Assembly: GCA_964020085.1 (NCBI GenBank)
Contig: OZ026607.1
Span: 124,001-188,000 of the forward strand
DNA: 64,000 nt
Direction of reading: 5' to 3'
Source: Micromussa lordhowensis
Lineage: Eukaryota; Cnidaria; Anthozoa; Scleractinia; Lobophylliidae
Shown: positions 20,921-33,551 of the stretch, piece after piece
Position numbering within the stretch: position 1 is the stretch's first letter
Layout: the number at the start of each line of letters is the position of its first letter
Translations under genes and position numbers: made by a program
Notes under the pieces: model-generated
The model's input: only the letters and a program-made list of their open reading frames with translations
The model's database searches: none
What the model was told of the DNA's origin: nothing

Positions 20921-23900
20921 CAACTTTGCAGAATTTCAGAAAACGCGTGCTGGGGGTCCCCTTGGCAAATTTGACATAGCTCGGCTTCACGGGCACTTTA
21001 AGAGGCGCGGTTTGCAGCAAAATGTTCTACTAGGTTGGCACTTTAAGGAAATCCTAGTTAAGACATGATGGCATTGGCGCCAGGGTGTTTTTTCTGGCCT
21101 TGTTTTTGCAGTAGTTTTCCCTGGTCCCAACTTTGCAGAATTTAAGAAAACGCGCGAAGGGGGGTCCCCTTGGCAAATTTGACATAGCTCGGCTTCACGG
21201 ACACTTTATGAGGCGCGATTTGCAGCAAAATGTTCTACTAGGTTGGCACTTTAAGGAAATCTTAGTTAGGACATGATGGCATTGGCGCCAGGGTGTTTTT
21301 TCTGGCCTTCTTTTTGCAGTAGTTTTCCCTGGTCCCAACTTTGCAGAATTTCAGAAAACGCGCGCTGGGGGTCCCCTTGGCAAATTTGACATAGCTCGGC
21401 TTCACGGACACTTTAAGAGGCGCGGTTTGCAGCAAAATGTTCTACTAGGTTGGCACTTTAAGGAAATCCTAGTTAGGACATGATGGCATTGGCGCCAGGG
21501 TGTTTTTTCTGGCCTTCTTTTTGCAGTAGTTTTCCCTGGTCCCAACTTTGCAGAATTTCAGAAAACGCGCGCTGGGGGTCCCCTTGGCAAATTTGACATA
21601 GCTCGGCTTCACGGACACTTTAAGAGGCGCGGTTTGCAGCAAAATGTTCTACTAGGTTGGCACCTCAAGGAAATTCTAGTTAGGACATGATGGCAATGGC
21701 GCCAGGGTGTTTTTTCTGGCCTTCTTTTTGCAGTAGTTTTCCCTGGTCCCAACTTTGCAGAATTTCAGAAAACGCGCGCTGGGGGTCCCCTTGGCAAATT
21801 TGACATAGCTCGGCTTCACGGGCACTTTATGAGGCGCGGTTTGCAGCAAAATGTTCTACTAGGTTGGCACTTCAAGGAAATTCTAGTTAGGACATGATGG
21901 CATTGGCGCCAGGGTGTTTTTTCTGGCCTTCTTTTTGCAGTAGTTTTCCCTGGTCCCAACTTTGCAGAATTTCAGAAAACGCGCGCTGGGGGTCCCCTTG
22001 GCAAATTTGACATAGCTCGGCTTCACGGGCACTTTAAGAGGCGTGGTTTGCAGCAAAATGTTCTACTAGGTTGGCACTTCAAGGAAGTGTTAGTTAGGAC
22101 ATGATGGCATTGGCGCCAGGGTGTTTTTTCTGGCCTTGTTTTTGCAGTAGTTTTCCCTGGTCCCAACTTTGCAGAATTTCAGAAAACGCGCGCTGGGGGT
22201 CCCCTTGGCAAATTTGACATAGCTCGGCTTCACGGACACTTTAAGAGGCGCGGTTTGCAGCAAAATGTTCTACTAGGTTGGCACTTTAAGGAAATCCTAG
22301 TTAGGACATGATGGCATTGGCGCCAGGGTGTTTTTTCTGGCCTTCTTTTTGCAGTAGTTTTCCCTGGTCCCAACTTTGCAGAATTTCAGAAAACGCGCGC
22401 TGGGGGTCCCCTTGGCAAATTTGACATAGCTCGGCTTCACGGACACTTTAAGAGGCGCGGTTTGCAGCAAAATGTTCTACTAGGTTGGCACCTCAAGGAA
22501 ATTCTAGTTAGGACATGATGGCAATGGCGCCAGGGTGTTTTTTCTGGCCTTCTTTTTGCAGTAGTTTTCCCTGGTCCCAACTTTGCAGAATTTCAGAAAA
22601 CGCGCGCTGGGGGTCCCCTTGGCAAATTTGACATAGCTCGGCTTCACGGACACTTTAAGAGGCGCGGTTTGCAGCAAAATGTTCTACTAGGTTGGCACCT
22701 CAAGGAAATTCTAGTTAGGACATGATGGCAATGGGGCCAGGGTGTTTTTTCTGGCCTTCTTTTTGCAGTAGTTTTCCCTGGTCCCAACTTTGCAGAATTT
22801 CAGAAAACGCGCGCTGGGGGTCCCCTTGGCAAATTTGACATAGCTCGGCTTCACGGGCACTTTAAGAGGCGCGGTTTGCAGCAAAATGTTCTACTAGGTT
22901 GGCACTTCAAGGAAATTCTAGTTAGGACATGATGGCATTGGCGCCAGGGTGTTTTTTCTGGCCTTCTTTTTGCAGTAGTTTTCCCTGGTCCCAACTTTGC
23001 AGAATTTCAGAAAACGCGCGCTGGGGGTCCCCTTGGCAAATTTGACATAGCTCGGCTTCACGGGCACTTTAAGAGGCGTGGTTTGCAGCAAAATGTTCTA
23101 CTAGGTTGGCACTTCAAGGAAGTGTTAGTTAGGACATGATGGCATTGGCGCCAGGGTGTTTTTTCTGGCCTTGTTTTTGCAGTAGTTTTCCCTGGTCCCA
23201 ACTTTGCAGAATTTCAGAAAACGCGCGCTGGGGGTCCCCTTGGCAAATTTGACATAGCTCGGCTTCACGGACACTTTAAGAGGCGCGGTTTGCAGCAAAA
23301 TGTTCTACTAGGTTGGCACTTTAAGGAAATCCTAGTTAGGACATGATGGCATTGGCGCCAGGGTGTTTTTTCTGGCCTTCTTTTTGCAGTAGTTTTCCCT
23401 GGTCCCAACTTTGCAGAATTTCAGAAAACGCGCGCTGGGGGTCCCCTTGGCAAATTTGACATAGCTCGGCTTCACGGACACTTTAAGAGGCGCGGTTTGC
23501 AGCAAAATGTTCTACTAGGTTGGCACCTCAAGGAAATTCTAGTTAGGACATGATGGCAATGGCGCCAGGGTGTTTTTTCTGGCCTTCTTTTTGCAGTAGT
23601 TTTCCCTGGTCCCAACTTTGCAGAATTTCAGAAAACGCGCGCTGGGGGTTTCCTTGGCAAATTTGACATAGCTCGGCTTCACGGGCACTTTAAGAGGCGC
23701 GGTTTGCAGCAAAATGTTCTACTAGGTTGGCACTTCAAGGAAATTCTAGTTAGGACATGATAGCATTGGCGCCAGGGTGTTTTTTCTGGCCTTCTTTTTG
23801 CAGTAGTTTTCCCTGGTCCCAACTTTGCAGAATTTCAGAAAACGCGCGCTGGGGGTCCCCTTGGCAAATTTGACATAGCTAGGCTTCACGGGCACTTTAA

Positions 23901-24026
23901 GAAGCGTGGTTTGCAGCAAAATGTTCTACTAGGTTGGCACTTTAAGGAAGTGTTAGTTAGGACATGATGGCATTGGCGCCAGGGTGTTTTTTCTGGCCTT
24001 CTTTTTGCAGTAGTTTTCCCTGGTCC
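20921..24026. repeat. Fifteen-monomer block G-A-BCDE-BC-C-DE-BCDE (3106 bp)
   Basis: Order: G 20921, A 21128, B 21336, C 21543, D 21750, E 21957, B 22164, C 22371, C 22578, D 22785, E 22992, B 23199, C 23406, D 23613, E 23820. C at 22578 directly repeats C at 22371 and has a private GGGGCCAGG where every other copy reads GGCGCCAGG (or a close variant). D 23613 has the GTTTCC mark. D 21750 has TTTATGAGG, otherwise typical of A in this domain. Confidence 0.82.
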
Positions 24027-25062
24027 CAACTTTGCAGAATTTCAGAAAACGCGCGCTGGGGGTCCCCTTGGCAAATTTGACATAGCTCGGCTTCTCGGAC
24101 ACTTTAAGAGGCGCGGTTTGCAGCAAAATGTTGTACTAGGTTGGCACCTTAAGGAAATTCTAGTTAGGACATGATGGCATTGGCGCCAGGGTGTTTTTTC
24201 TGGCCTTCTTTTTGCAGTAGTTTTCCCTGGTCCCAACTTTGCAGAATTTCAGAAAACGCGCGAAGGGGGGTCCCCTTGGCAAATTTGACATAGCTCGGCT
24301 TCACGGACACTTTATGAGGCGCGGTTTGCAGCAAAATGTTCTACTAGGTTGGCACTTTAAGGAAATCTTAGTTAGGACATGATGGCATTGGCGCCAGGGT
24401 GTTTTTTCTGGCCTTCTTTTTGCAGTAGTTTTCCCTGGTCCCAACTTTGCAGAATTTCAGAAAAGGCGCGCTGGGGGTCCCCTTGGCAAATTTGACATAG
24501 CTCGGCTTCACGGACACTTTAAGAGGCGCGGTTTGCAGCAAAATGTTCTACTAGGTTGGCACCTCAAGGAAATTTTAGTTAGGACATGATGGCAATGGCG
24601 CCAGGGTGTTTTTTCTGGCCTTCTTTTTGCAGTAGTTTTCCCTGGTCCCAACTTTGCAGAATTTCAGAAAACGCGCGCTGGGGGTCCCCTTGGCAAATTT
24701 GACATAGCTCGGCTTCACGGGCACTTTAAGAGGCGCGGTTTGCAGCAAAATTTTCTACTAGGTTGGCACTTTAAGGAAATCCTAGTTAGGACATGATGGC
24801 ATTGGCGCCAGGGTGTTTTTTCTGGCCTTCTTTTTGCAGTAGTTTTCCCTGGTCCCAACTTTGCAGAATTTCAGAAAACGCGCGCTGGGGGTCCCCTTGG
24901 CAAATTTGACATAGCTCGGCTTCACGGGCACTTTAAGAGGCGCGGTTTGCAGCAAAATGTTCTACTGGGTTGGCACTTCAAGCAAGTGTTAGTTAGGACA
25001 TGATTGCATTGGCGCCAGGGTGTTTTTTCTGGCCTTCTTTTTGCAGTAGTTTTCCCTGGTCC
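24027..25062. repeat. Five-monomer HOR F-A-B'C-D'-E', copy 7 (1036 bp)
   Basis: F 24027, A 24234, B'C 24442, D' 24649 (AAAATTTTCTAC as at 12013 and 14500), E' 24856. F has a private ATGTTGTAC. This copy sits about 8 kb from the cluster at 11.4-15.9 kb, with the B-C-D-E rich region between. Confidence 0.86.
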
Positions 25063-26304
25063 CAACTTTGCAGAATTTCAGAAAACGCGTGCTGGGGGTC
25101 CCCTTGGCAAATTTGACATAGCTCGGCTTCACGGGCACTTTAAGAGGCGCGGTTTGCAGCAAAATGTTCTACTAGGTTGGCACTTCAAGGAAATCCTAGT
25201 TAAGACATGATGGCATTGGCGCCAGGGTGTTTTTTCTGGCCTTGTTTTTGCAGTAGTTTTCCCTGGTCCCAACTTTGCAGAATTTAAGAAAACGCGCGAA
25301 GGGGGGTCCCCTTGGCAAATTTGACATAGCTCGGCTTCACGGACACTTTATGAGGCGCGGTTTGCAGCAAAATGTTCTACTAGGTTGGCACTTCAAGGAA
25401 ATCTTAGTTAGGACATGATGGCATTGGCGCCAGGGTGTTTTTTCTGGCCTTTTTTTGCAGTAGTTTTCCCTGGTCCCAACTTTGCAGAATTTCAGAAAAC
25501 GCGCGCTGGGGGTCCCCTTGGCAAATTTGACATAGCTCGGCTTCACGGACACTTTAAGAGGCGCGGTTTGCAGCAAAATGTTCTACTAGGTTGGCACTTT
25601 AAGGAAATCCTAGTTAGGACATGATGGCATTGGCGCCAGGGTGTTTTTTCTGGCCTTCTTTTTGCAGTAGTTTTCCCTGGTCCCAACTTTGCAGAATTTC
25701 AGAAAACGCGCGCTGGGGGTCCCCTTGGCAAATTTGACATAGCTCGGCTTCACGGACACTTTAAGAGGCGCGGTTTGCAGCAAAATGTTCTACTAGGTTG
25801 GCACCTCAAGGAAATTCTAGTTAGGACATGATGGCAATGGCGCCAGGGTGTTTTTTCTGGCCTTCTTTTTGCAGTAGTTTTCCCTGGTCCCAACTTTGCA
25901 GAATTTCAGAAAACGCGCGCTGGGGGTCCCCTTGGCAAATTTGACATAGCTCGGCTTCACGGACACTTTAAGAGGCGCGGTTTGCAGCAAAATGTTCTAC
26001 TAGGTTGGCACTTCAAGGAAATTCTAGTTAGGACATGATGGCATTGGCGCCAGGGTGTTTTTTCTGGCCTTCTTTTTGCAGTAGTTTTCCCTGGTCCCAA
26101 CTTTGCAGAATTTCAGAAAACGCGCGCTGGGGGTCCCCTTGGCAAATTTGACATAGCTCGGCTTCACGGGCACTTTAAGAGGCGTGGTTTGCAGCAAAAT
26201 GTTCTACTAGGTTGGCACTTCAAGGAAGTGTTAGTTAGGACATGATGGCATTGGCGCCAGGGTGTTTTTTCTGGCCTTGTTTTTGCAGTAGTTTTCCCTG
26301 GTCC
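25063..26304. repeat. Six monomers G-A-B-C-D-E leading into the 14-monomer HOR
   Basis: G 25063, A 25270 (AATTTAAG), B 25477, C 25684, D 25891 (GGACAC instead of the usual GGGCAC), E 26098 followed by GGCCTTGTTTTT. One T is missing in the pyrimidine tract near 25450 (GGCCTTTTTTTGCAG), offsetting the extra G of A, so the six monomers are exactly 1242 bp. Confidence 0.82.
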
Positions 26305-29203
26305 CAACTTTGCAGAATTTCAGAAAACGCGCGCTGGGGGTCCCCTTGGCAAATTTGGAATAGCTCGGCTTCTCGGACACTTTAAGAGGCGCGGTTTGCA
26401 GCAAAATGTTCTACTAGGTTGGCACCTCAAGGAAATCCTAGTTAGGACATGATGGCATTGGCGCCAGGGTGTTTTTTCTGGCCTTCTTTTTGCAGTAGTT
26501 TTCCCTGGTCCCAACTTTGCAGAATTTCAGAAAACGCGCGAAGGGGGGTCCCCTTGGCAAATTTGACATAGCTCGGCTTCACGGACACTTTATGAGGCGC
26601 GGTTTGCAGCAAAATGTTCTACTAGGTTGGCACTTTAAGGAAATCTTAGTTAGGACATGATGGCATTGGCGCCAGGGTGTTTTTTCTGGCCTTCTTTTTG
26701 CAGTAGTTTTCCCTGGTACCAACTTTGCAGAATTTCAGAAAAGGCGCGCTGGGGGTCCCCTTGGCAAATTTGACATAGCTCGGCTTCACGGACACTTTAA
26801 GAGGCGCGGTTTACAGCAAAATGTTCTACTAGGTTGGCACCTCAAGGAAATTCTAGTTAGGACATGATGGCAATGGCGCCAGGGTGTTTTTTCTGGCCTT
26901 CTTTTTGCAGTAGTTTTCCCTGGTCCCAACTTTGCAGAATTTCAGAAAACGCGCGCTGGGGGTCCCCTTGGCAAATTTGACATAGCTCGGCTTCACGGGC
27001 ACTTTAAGAGGCGCGGTTTGCAGCAAAATGTTCTACTAGGTTGGCACTTTAAGGAAATGCTAGTTAGGACATGATGGCATTGGCGCCAGGGTGTTTTTTC
27101 TGGCCTTCTTTTTGCAGTAGTTTTCCCTGGTCCCAACTTTGCAGAATTTCAGAAAACGCGCGCTGGGGGTCCCCTTGGCAAATTTGACATAGCTCGGCTT
27201 CACGGGCACTTTAAGAGGCGCGGTTTGCAGCAAAATGTTCTACTGGGTTGGCACTTCAAGCAAGTGTTAGTTAGGACATGATGGCATTGGCGCCAGGGTG
27301 TTTTTTCTGGCCTTCTTTTTGCAATAGTTTTCCCTGGTCCCAACTTTGCAGAATTTCAGAAAACGCGCGCTGGGGGTCCCCTTGGCAAATTTGACATAGC
27401 TCGGCTTCACGGGCACTTTAAGAGGCGCGGTTTGCAGCAAAATGTTCTACTAGGTTGGCACTTCAAGGAAATCTTAGTTAGGATATGATGGCATTGGCGC
27501 CAGGGTGTTTTTTCTGGCCTTCTTTTTGCAGTAGTTTTCCCTGGTCCCAACTTTGCAGAATTTCAGAAAACGCGCGCTGGGGGTCCCCTTGGCAAATTTG
27601 ACATAGCTCGGCTTCACGGACACTTTAAGAGGCGCGGTTTGCAGCAAAATGTTCTACTAGGTTGGCACCTCAAGGAAATTCTAGTTAGGACATGATGGCA
27701 ATGGCGCCAGGGTGTTTTTTCTGGCCTTCTTTTTGCAGTAGTTTTCCCTGGTCCCAACTTTGCAGAATTTCATAAAACGCGCGCTGGGGGTCCCCTTGGC
27801 AAATTTGACATAGCTCGGCTTCACGGGCACTTTAAGAGGCGCGGTTTGCAGCAAAATGTCCTACTAGGTTGGGACTTCAAGGAAATGTTAGTTAGGACAT
27901 GATGGCATTGGCGCCAGGGTGTTTTTTCTGGCCTTCTTTTTGCAGTAGTTTTCCCTGGTCCCAACTTTGCAGAATTTCAGAAAACGCGCGCTGGGGGTCC
28001 CCTTGGCAAATTTGACATAGCTCGGCTTCACGGGCACTTTAAGAGGCGCGGTTTGCAGCAAAATGTTCTACTGGGTTGGCACTTCAAGGAAGTGTTAGTT
28101 AGGACATGATGGCATTGGCGCCAGGGTGTATTTTCTGGCCTTCTTTTTGCAGTAGTTTTCCCTGGTCCCAACTTTGCAGAATTTCAGAAAACGCGCGCTG
28201 GGGGTCCCCTTGGCAAATTTGACATAGCTCGGCTTCACGGACACTTTAAGAGGCGCGGTTTGCAGCAAAATGTTGTACTAGGTTGGCACCTGAAGGAAAT
28301 CCTAGTTAGGACATGATGGCATTGGCGCCAGGGTGTTTTTTCTGGCCTTCTTTTTGCAGTAGTTTTCCCTGGTCCCAACTTTGCAGAATTTCAGAAAACG
28401 CGCGCTGGGGGTTCCCTTGGCAAATTTGACATAGCTCGGCTTCACGGGCACTTTAAGAGGCGCGGTTTGCAGCAAAATGTTCTACTAGGTTGGCACTTTA
28501 AGGAAATCCTAGTTAGGAGATGATGGCATTGGCGCCAGGGTGTTTTTTCTGGCCTTCTTTTTGCAGTAGTTTTCCCTGGTCCCAACTTTGCAGAATTTCA
28601 GAAAACGCGCGCTGGGGGTCCCCTTGGCAAATTTGACATAGCTCGGCTTCACGGACACTTTAAGAGGCGCGGTTTGCAGCAAAATGTTCTACTAGGTTGG
28701 CACTTGAAGAAAATGTTAGTTAGGACATGATGGCATTGGCGCCAGGGTGTTTTTTTTGGCCTTCTTTTTGCAGTAGTTTTCCCTGGTCCCAACTTTGCAG
28801 AATTTCAGAAAACGCGCGCTGGGGGTCCCCTTGGCAAATTTGACATAGCTCGGCTTCACGGACACTTTAAGAGGCGCGGTTTGCAGCAAAATGTTTTACT
28901 AGGTTGGCACTTCAAGGAAATCCTAGTTAGGACATGATGGCAGTGGCGCCAGGGTGTTTTTTCTGGCCTTCTTTTTGCAGTAGTTTTCCCTGGTCCCAAC
29001 TTTGCAGAATTTCAGAAAACGCGCGCTGGGGGTCCCCTTGGCAAATTTGACATAGCTCGGCTTCACGGACACTTTAAGAGGCGCGGTTTGCAGCAAAATG
29101 TTCTACTAGGTTGGCACTTCAAGGAAGTGTTAGTTAGGACATGATGGCATTGGCGCCAGGGTGTTTTTTCTGGCCTTCTTTTTGCAGTAGTTTTCCCTGG
29201 TCC
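26305..29203. repeat. Fourteen-monomer HOR, copy 1 (2899 bp)
   Basis: It begins with F' (ATTTGGAATAGC, CTTCTCGG) at 26305, then A 26512, B'C 26720, D' 26927, E' 27134, G' 27341 (GATATGATGG), C 27548, D'' 27755 (GTTGGGACTTC), E'' 27962, H 28169 (CACCTGAAGG), I 28376 (GAGATGATGG), J 28583 (CTTGAAGAAAATG, T-run of eight), K 28790 (TGTTTTACTAGG, GGCAGTGG) and L 28997 (GGAAGTG). The first five monomers are the older five-monomer HOR, so the 14-mer was built by appending nine others. Confidence 0.9.
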
Positions 29204-32200
29204 AAACTTTGCAGAATTTCAGAAAACGCGCGCTGGGGGTCCCCTTGGCAAATTTGGAATAGCTCGGCTTCTCGGACACTTTAAGAGGCGCGGTTTGCAG
29301 CAAAATGTTCTACTAGGTTGGCACCTCAAGGAAATCCTAGTTAGGACATGATGGCATTGGCGCCAGGGTGTTTTTTCTGGCCTTCTTTTTGCAGTAGTTT
29401 TCCCTGGTCCCAACTTTGCAGAATTTCAGAAAACGCGCGAAGGGGGGTCCCCTTGGCAAATTTGACATAGCTCGGCTTCACGGACACTTTATGAGGCGCG
29501 GTTTGCAGCAAAATGTTCTACTAGGTTGGCACTTTAAGGAAATCTTAGTTGGGACATGATGGCATTGGCGCAAGGGTGTTTTTTCTGGCCTTCTTTTTGC
29601 AGTAGTTTTCCCTGGTCCCAACTTTGCAGAATTTCAGAAAAGGCGCGCTGGGGGTCCCCTTGGCAAATTTGACATAGCTCGGCTTCACGGACACTTTAAG
29701 AGGCGCGGTTTGCAGCAAAATGTTCTACTAGGTTGGCACCTCAAGGAAATTCTAGTTAGGACATGATGGCAATGGCGCCAGGGTGTTTTTTCTGGCCTTC
29801 TTTTTGCAGTAGTTTTCCCTGGTCCCAACTTTGCAGAATTTCAGAAAACGCGCGCTGGGGGTCCCCTTGGCAAATTTGACATAGCTCGGCTTCACGGGCA
29901 CTTTAAGAGGCGCGGTTTGCAGCAAAATGTTCTACTAGGTTGGCACTTTAAGGAAATGCTAGTTAGGACATGATGGCAATGGCGCCAGGGTGTTTTTTCT
30001 GGCCTTCTTTTTGCAGTAGTTTTCCCTGGTCCCAACTTTGCAGAATTTCAGAAAACGCGCGCTGGGGGTCCCCTTGGCAAATTTGACATAGCTCGGCTTC
30101 ACGGGCACTTTAAGAGGCGCGGTTTGCAGCAAAATGTTCTACTGGGTTGGCACTTCAAGCAAGTGTTAGTTAGGACATGATGGCATTGGCGCCAGGGTGT
30201 TTTTTCTGGCCTTCTTTTTGCAGTAGTTTTCCCTGGTCCCAACTTTGCAGAATTTCAGAAAACGCGCGCTGGGGGTCCCTTTGGCAAATTTGACATAGCT
30301 CGGCTTCACGGGCACTTTAAGAGGCGCGGTTTGCAGCAAAATGTTCTACTAGGTTGGCACTTCAAGGAAATCCTAGTTAGGATATGATGGCATTGGCGCC
30401 AGGGTGTTTTTTCTGGCCTTCTTTTTGCAGTAGTTTTCCCTGGTCCCAACTTTGCAGAATTTCAGAAAACGCGCGCTGGGGGTCCCCTTGGAATATTTGA
30501 CATAGCTCGGCTTCACGGACACTTTAAGAGGCGCGGTTTGCAGCAAAATGTTCTACTAGGTTGGCACCTCAAGGAAATTCTAGTTAGGACATGATGGCAA
30601 TGGCGCCAGGGTGTTTTTTCTGGCCTTCTTTTTGCAGTAGTTTTCCCTGGTCCCAACTTTGCAGAATTTCAGAAAACGCGCGCTGGGGGTCCCCTTGGCA
30701 AATTTGACATAGCTCGGCTTCACGGGCACTTTAAGAGGCGCGGTTTGCAGCAAAATGTTCTACTAGGTTGGGACTTCAAGGAAATCTTAGTTAGGACATG
30801 ATGGCATTGGCGCCAGGGTGTTTTTTCTGGCCTTCTTTTTGCAGTAGTTTTCCCTGGTCCCAACTTTGCAGAATTTCAGAAAACGCGCGCTGGGGGTCCC
30901 CTTGGCAAATTTGACATAGCTCGGCTTCACGGGCACTTTAAGAGGCGCGGTTTGCAGCAAAATGTTCTACTGGGTTGGCACTTCAAGGAAGTGTTAGTTA
31001 GGACATGATGGCATTGGCGCCAGGGTGTTTTTTCTGGCCTTCTTTTTGCAGTAGTTTTCCCTGGTCCCAACTTTGCAGAATTTCAGAAAACGCGCGCTGG
31101 GGGTCCCCTTGGCAAATTTGACATAGCTCGGCTTCACGGACACTTTAAGAGGCGCGGTTTGCAGCAAAATGTTCTACTAGGTTGGCACCTGAAGGAAATC
31201 CTAGTTAGGACATGATGGCATTGGCGCCAGGGTGTTTTTTCTGGCCTTCTTTTTGCAGTAGTTTTCCCTGGTCCCAACTTTGCAGAATTTCAGAAAACGC
31301 GCGCTGGGGGTCCCCTTGGCAAATTTGACATAGCTCGGCTTCACGGGCACTTTAAGAGGCGCGGTTTGCAGCAAAATGTTCTACTGGGTTGGCACTTCAA
31401 GGAAGTGTTAGTTAGGACATGATGGCATTGGCGCCAGGGTGTTTTTTCTGGCCTTCTTTTTGCAGTAGTTTTCCCTGGTCCCAACTTTGCAGAATTTCAG
31501 AAAACGCGCGCTGGGGGTCCCCTTGGCAAATTTGACATAGCTCGGCTTCACGGACACTTTAAGAGGCGCGGTTTGCAGCAAAATGTTCTACTAGGTTGGC
31601 ACCTGAAGGAAATCCTAGTTAGGACATGATGGCATTGGCGCCAGGGTGTTTTTTCTGGCCTTCTTTTTGCAGTAGTTTTCCCTGGTCCCAACTTTGCAGA
31701 ATTTCAGAAAACGCGCGCTGGGGGTCCCCTTGGCAAATTTGACATAGCTCGGCTTCACGGGCACTTTAAGAGGCGCGGTTTGCAGCAAAATGTTCTACTA
31801 GGTTGGCACTTCAAGGAAATCTTAGTTAGGAGATGATGGCATTGGCGCCAGGGTGTTTTTTCTGGCCTTCTTTTTGCAGTAGTTTTCCCTGGTCCCAACT
31901 TTGCAGAATTTCAGAAAACGCGCGCTGGGGGTCCCCTTGGCAAATTTGACATAGCTCGGCTTCACGGACACTTTAAGAGGCGCGGTTTGCAGCAAAATGT
32001 TCTACTAGGTTGGCACTTGAAGAAAATATTAGTTAGGACATGATGGCATTGGCGCCAGGGTGTTTTTTTTGGCCTTCTTTTTGCAGTAGTTTTCCCTGGT
32101 CCCAACTTTGCAGAATTTCAGAAAACGCGCGCTGGGGGTCCCCTTGGCAAATTTGACATAGCTCGGCTTCACGGACACTTTAAGAGGCGCGGTTTGCAGC

Positions 32201-32309
32201 AAAATGTTTTACTAGGTTGGCACTTCAAGGAAATCCTAGTTAGGACATGATGGCAGTGGCGCCAGGGTGTTTTTTCTGGCCTTCTTTTTGCAGTAGTTTT
32301 CCCTGGTCC
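29204..32309. repeat. Fourteen-monomer HOR, copy 2, with an extra internal dimer (3106 bp)
   Basis: F' 29204 (ATTTGGAATAGC again), A 29411, B'C 29619, D' 29826, E' 30033, G' 30240 (GATATGATGG), C 30447, D'' 30654 (GTTGGGACTTC), E'' 30861, H 31068, then E'' 31275 and H 31482 a second time, I 31689 (GAGATGATGG), J 31896, K 32103 (TTTTACTAGG, GGCAGTGG). L is absent. The first base of the F' monomer is A (TCCAAAC), and C at 30447 has a private TTGGAATATTTG. Confidence 0.9.
30861..31688. repeat. Tandem dimer E''-H inside the second 14-mer (2 x 414 bp)
   Basis: 30861-31274 and 31275-31688 are the same two monomers in the same order: CTACTGGGTTGG with CTTCAAGGAAGTG, then CACCTGAAGGAAATCC. I see no difference between the two copies on reading through them. 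This accounts for the 207-bp greater length of copy 2, together with the loss of L. Confidence 0.88.
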
Positions 32310-32516
32310 CAACTTTGCAGAATTTCAGAAAACGCGCGCTGGGGGTCCCCTTGGCAAATTTGACATAGCTCGGCTTCACGGACACTTTAAGAGGCGCGGT
32401 TTGCAGCAAAATGTTCTACTAGGTTGGCACTTGAAGGAAATCCTAGTTAGGACATGATGGCATTGGCGCCAGGGTGTTTTTCCTGGCCTTATTTTTGCAG
32501 TAGTTTTCCCTGGTCC

Positions 32517-33344
32517 CAACTTTGCAGAATTTCAGAAAACGCGCGCTGGGGGTCCCCTTGGCAAATTTGACATAGCTCGGCTTCACGGACACTTTAAGAG
32601 GCGCGGTTTGCAGCAAAATGTTCTACTAGGTTAGCACTTGAAGGAAATCTCTGTTAGGACATGATGGCATTGGCGCCAGGGTGTTTTTTCTGGCCTTCTT
32701 TTTGCAGTAGTTTTCCCTGGTCCCAACTTTGCAGAATTTCAGAAAACGCGCGCTGGGGGTCCCCTTGGCAAATTTGACATAGCTCGGCTTCACGGACACT
32801 TTAAGAGGCGCGGTTTGCAGCAAAATGTTTTACTTGGTTGGCACTTCAAGGAAATTTTAGTTAGGACATGATGGCATTGGCGCCAGGGTGTTTTTTCTGG
32901 CCTTCTTTTTGCAGTAGTTTTCCCTGGTCCCAACTTTGCAGAATTTCAGAAAACGCGCGCTGGGGGTCCCCTTGGCAAATTTGACATAGCTCGGCTTCAC
33001 GGACACTTTAAGAGGCGCGGTTTGCAGCAAAATGTTCTACTAGGTTAGCACTTGAAGGAAATCCCTGTTAGGACATGATGGCATTGGCGCCAGGGTGTTT
33101 TTTCTGGCCTTCTTTTTGCAGTAGTTTTCCCTGGTCCCAACTTTGCAGAATTTCAGAAAACGCGCGCTGGGGGTCCCCTTGGCAAATTTGACATAGCTCG
33201 GCTTCACGGACACTTTAAGAGGCGCGGTTTGCAGCAAAATGTTTTACTTGGTTGGCACTTCAAGGAAATTCTAGTTAGGACATGATGGCATTGGCGCCAG
33301 GGTGTTTTTTCTGGCCTTCTTTTTGCAGTAGTTTTCCCTGATCC
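32517..33344. repeat. Tandem dimer (2 x 414 bp)
   Basis: 32517-32930 and 32931-33344 both hold a monomer with GTTAGCACTTGAAGG and a CTGTTAGGACATG ending, followed by a monomer with ATGTTTTACTTGG. Related pairs, without the GTTAGC mark, recur once each at 34587-35000 and 39141-39554. Confidence 0.85.
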
Positions 33345-33551
33345 CAACTTTGCAGAATTTCAGAAAACGCGCGCTGGGGGTGCCCTTGGCAAATTTGACA
33401 TAGCTCGGCTTCACGGGCACTTTAAGAGGCGCGGTTTGCAGCAAAATGTTCTGCTAGGTTGGCACTTTAAGGAAATTTTAGTTAGGACATGATGGCATTG
33501 GCGCCAGGGTGTTTTTTCTGGCCTTGTTTTTGCAGTAGTTTTCCCTGGTCC

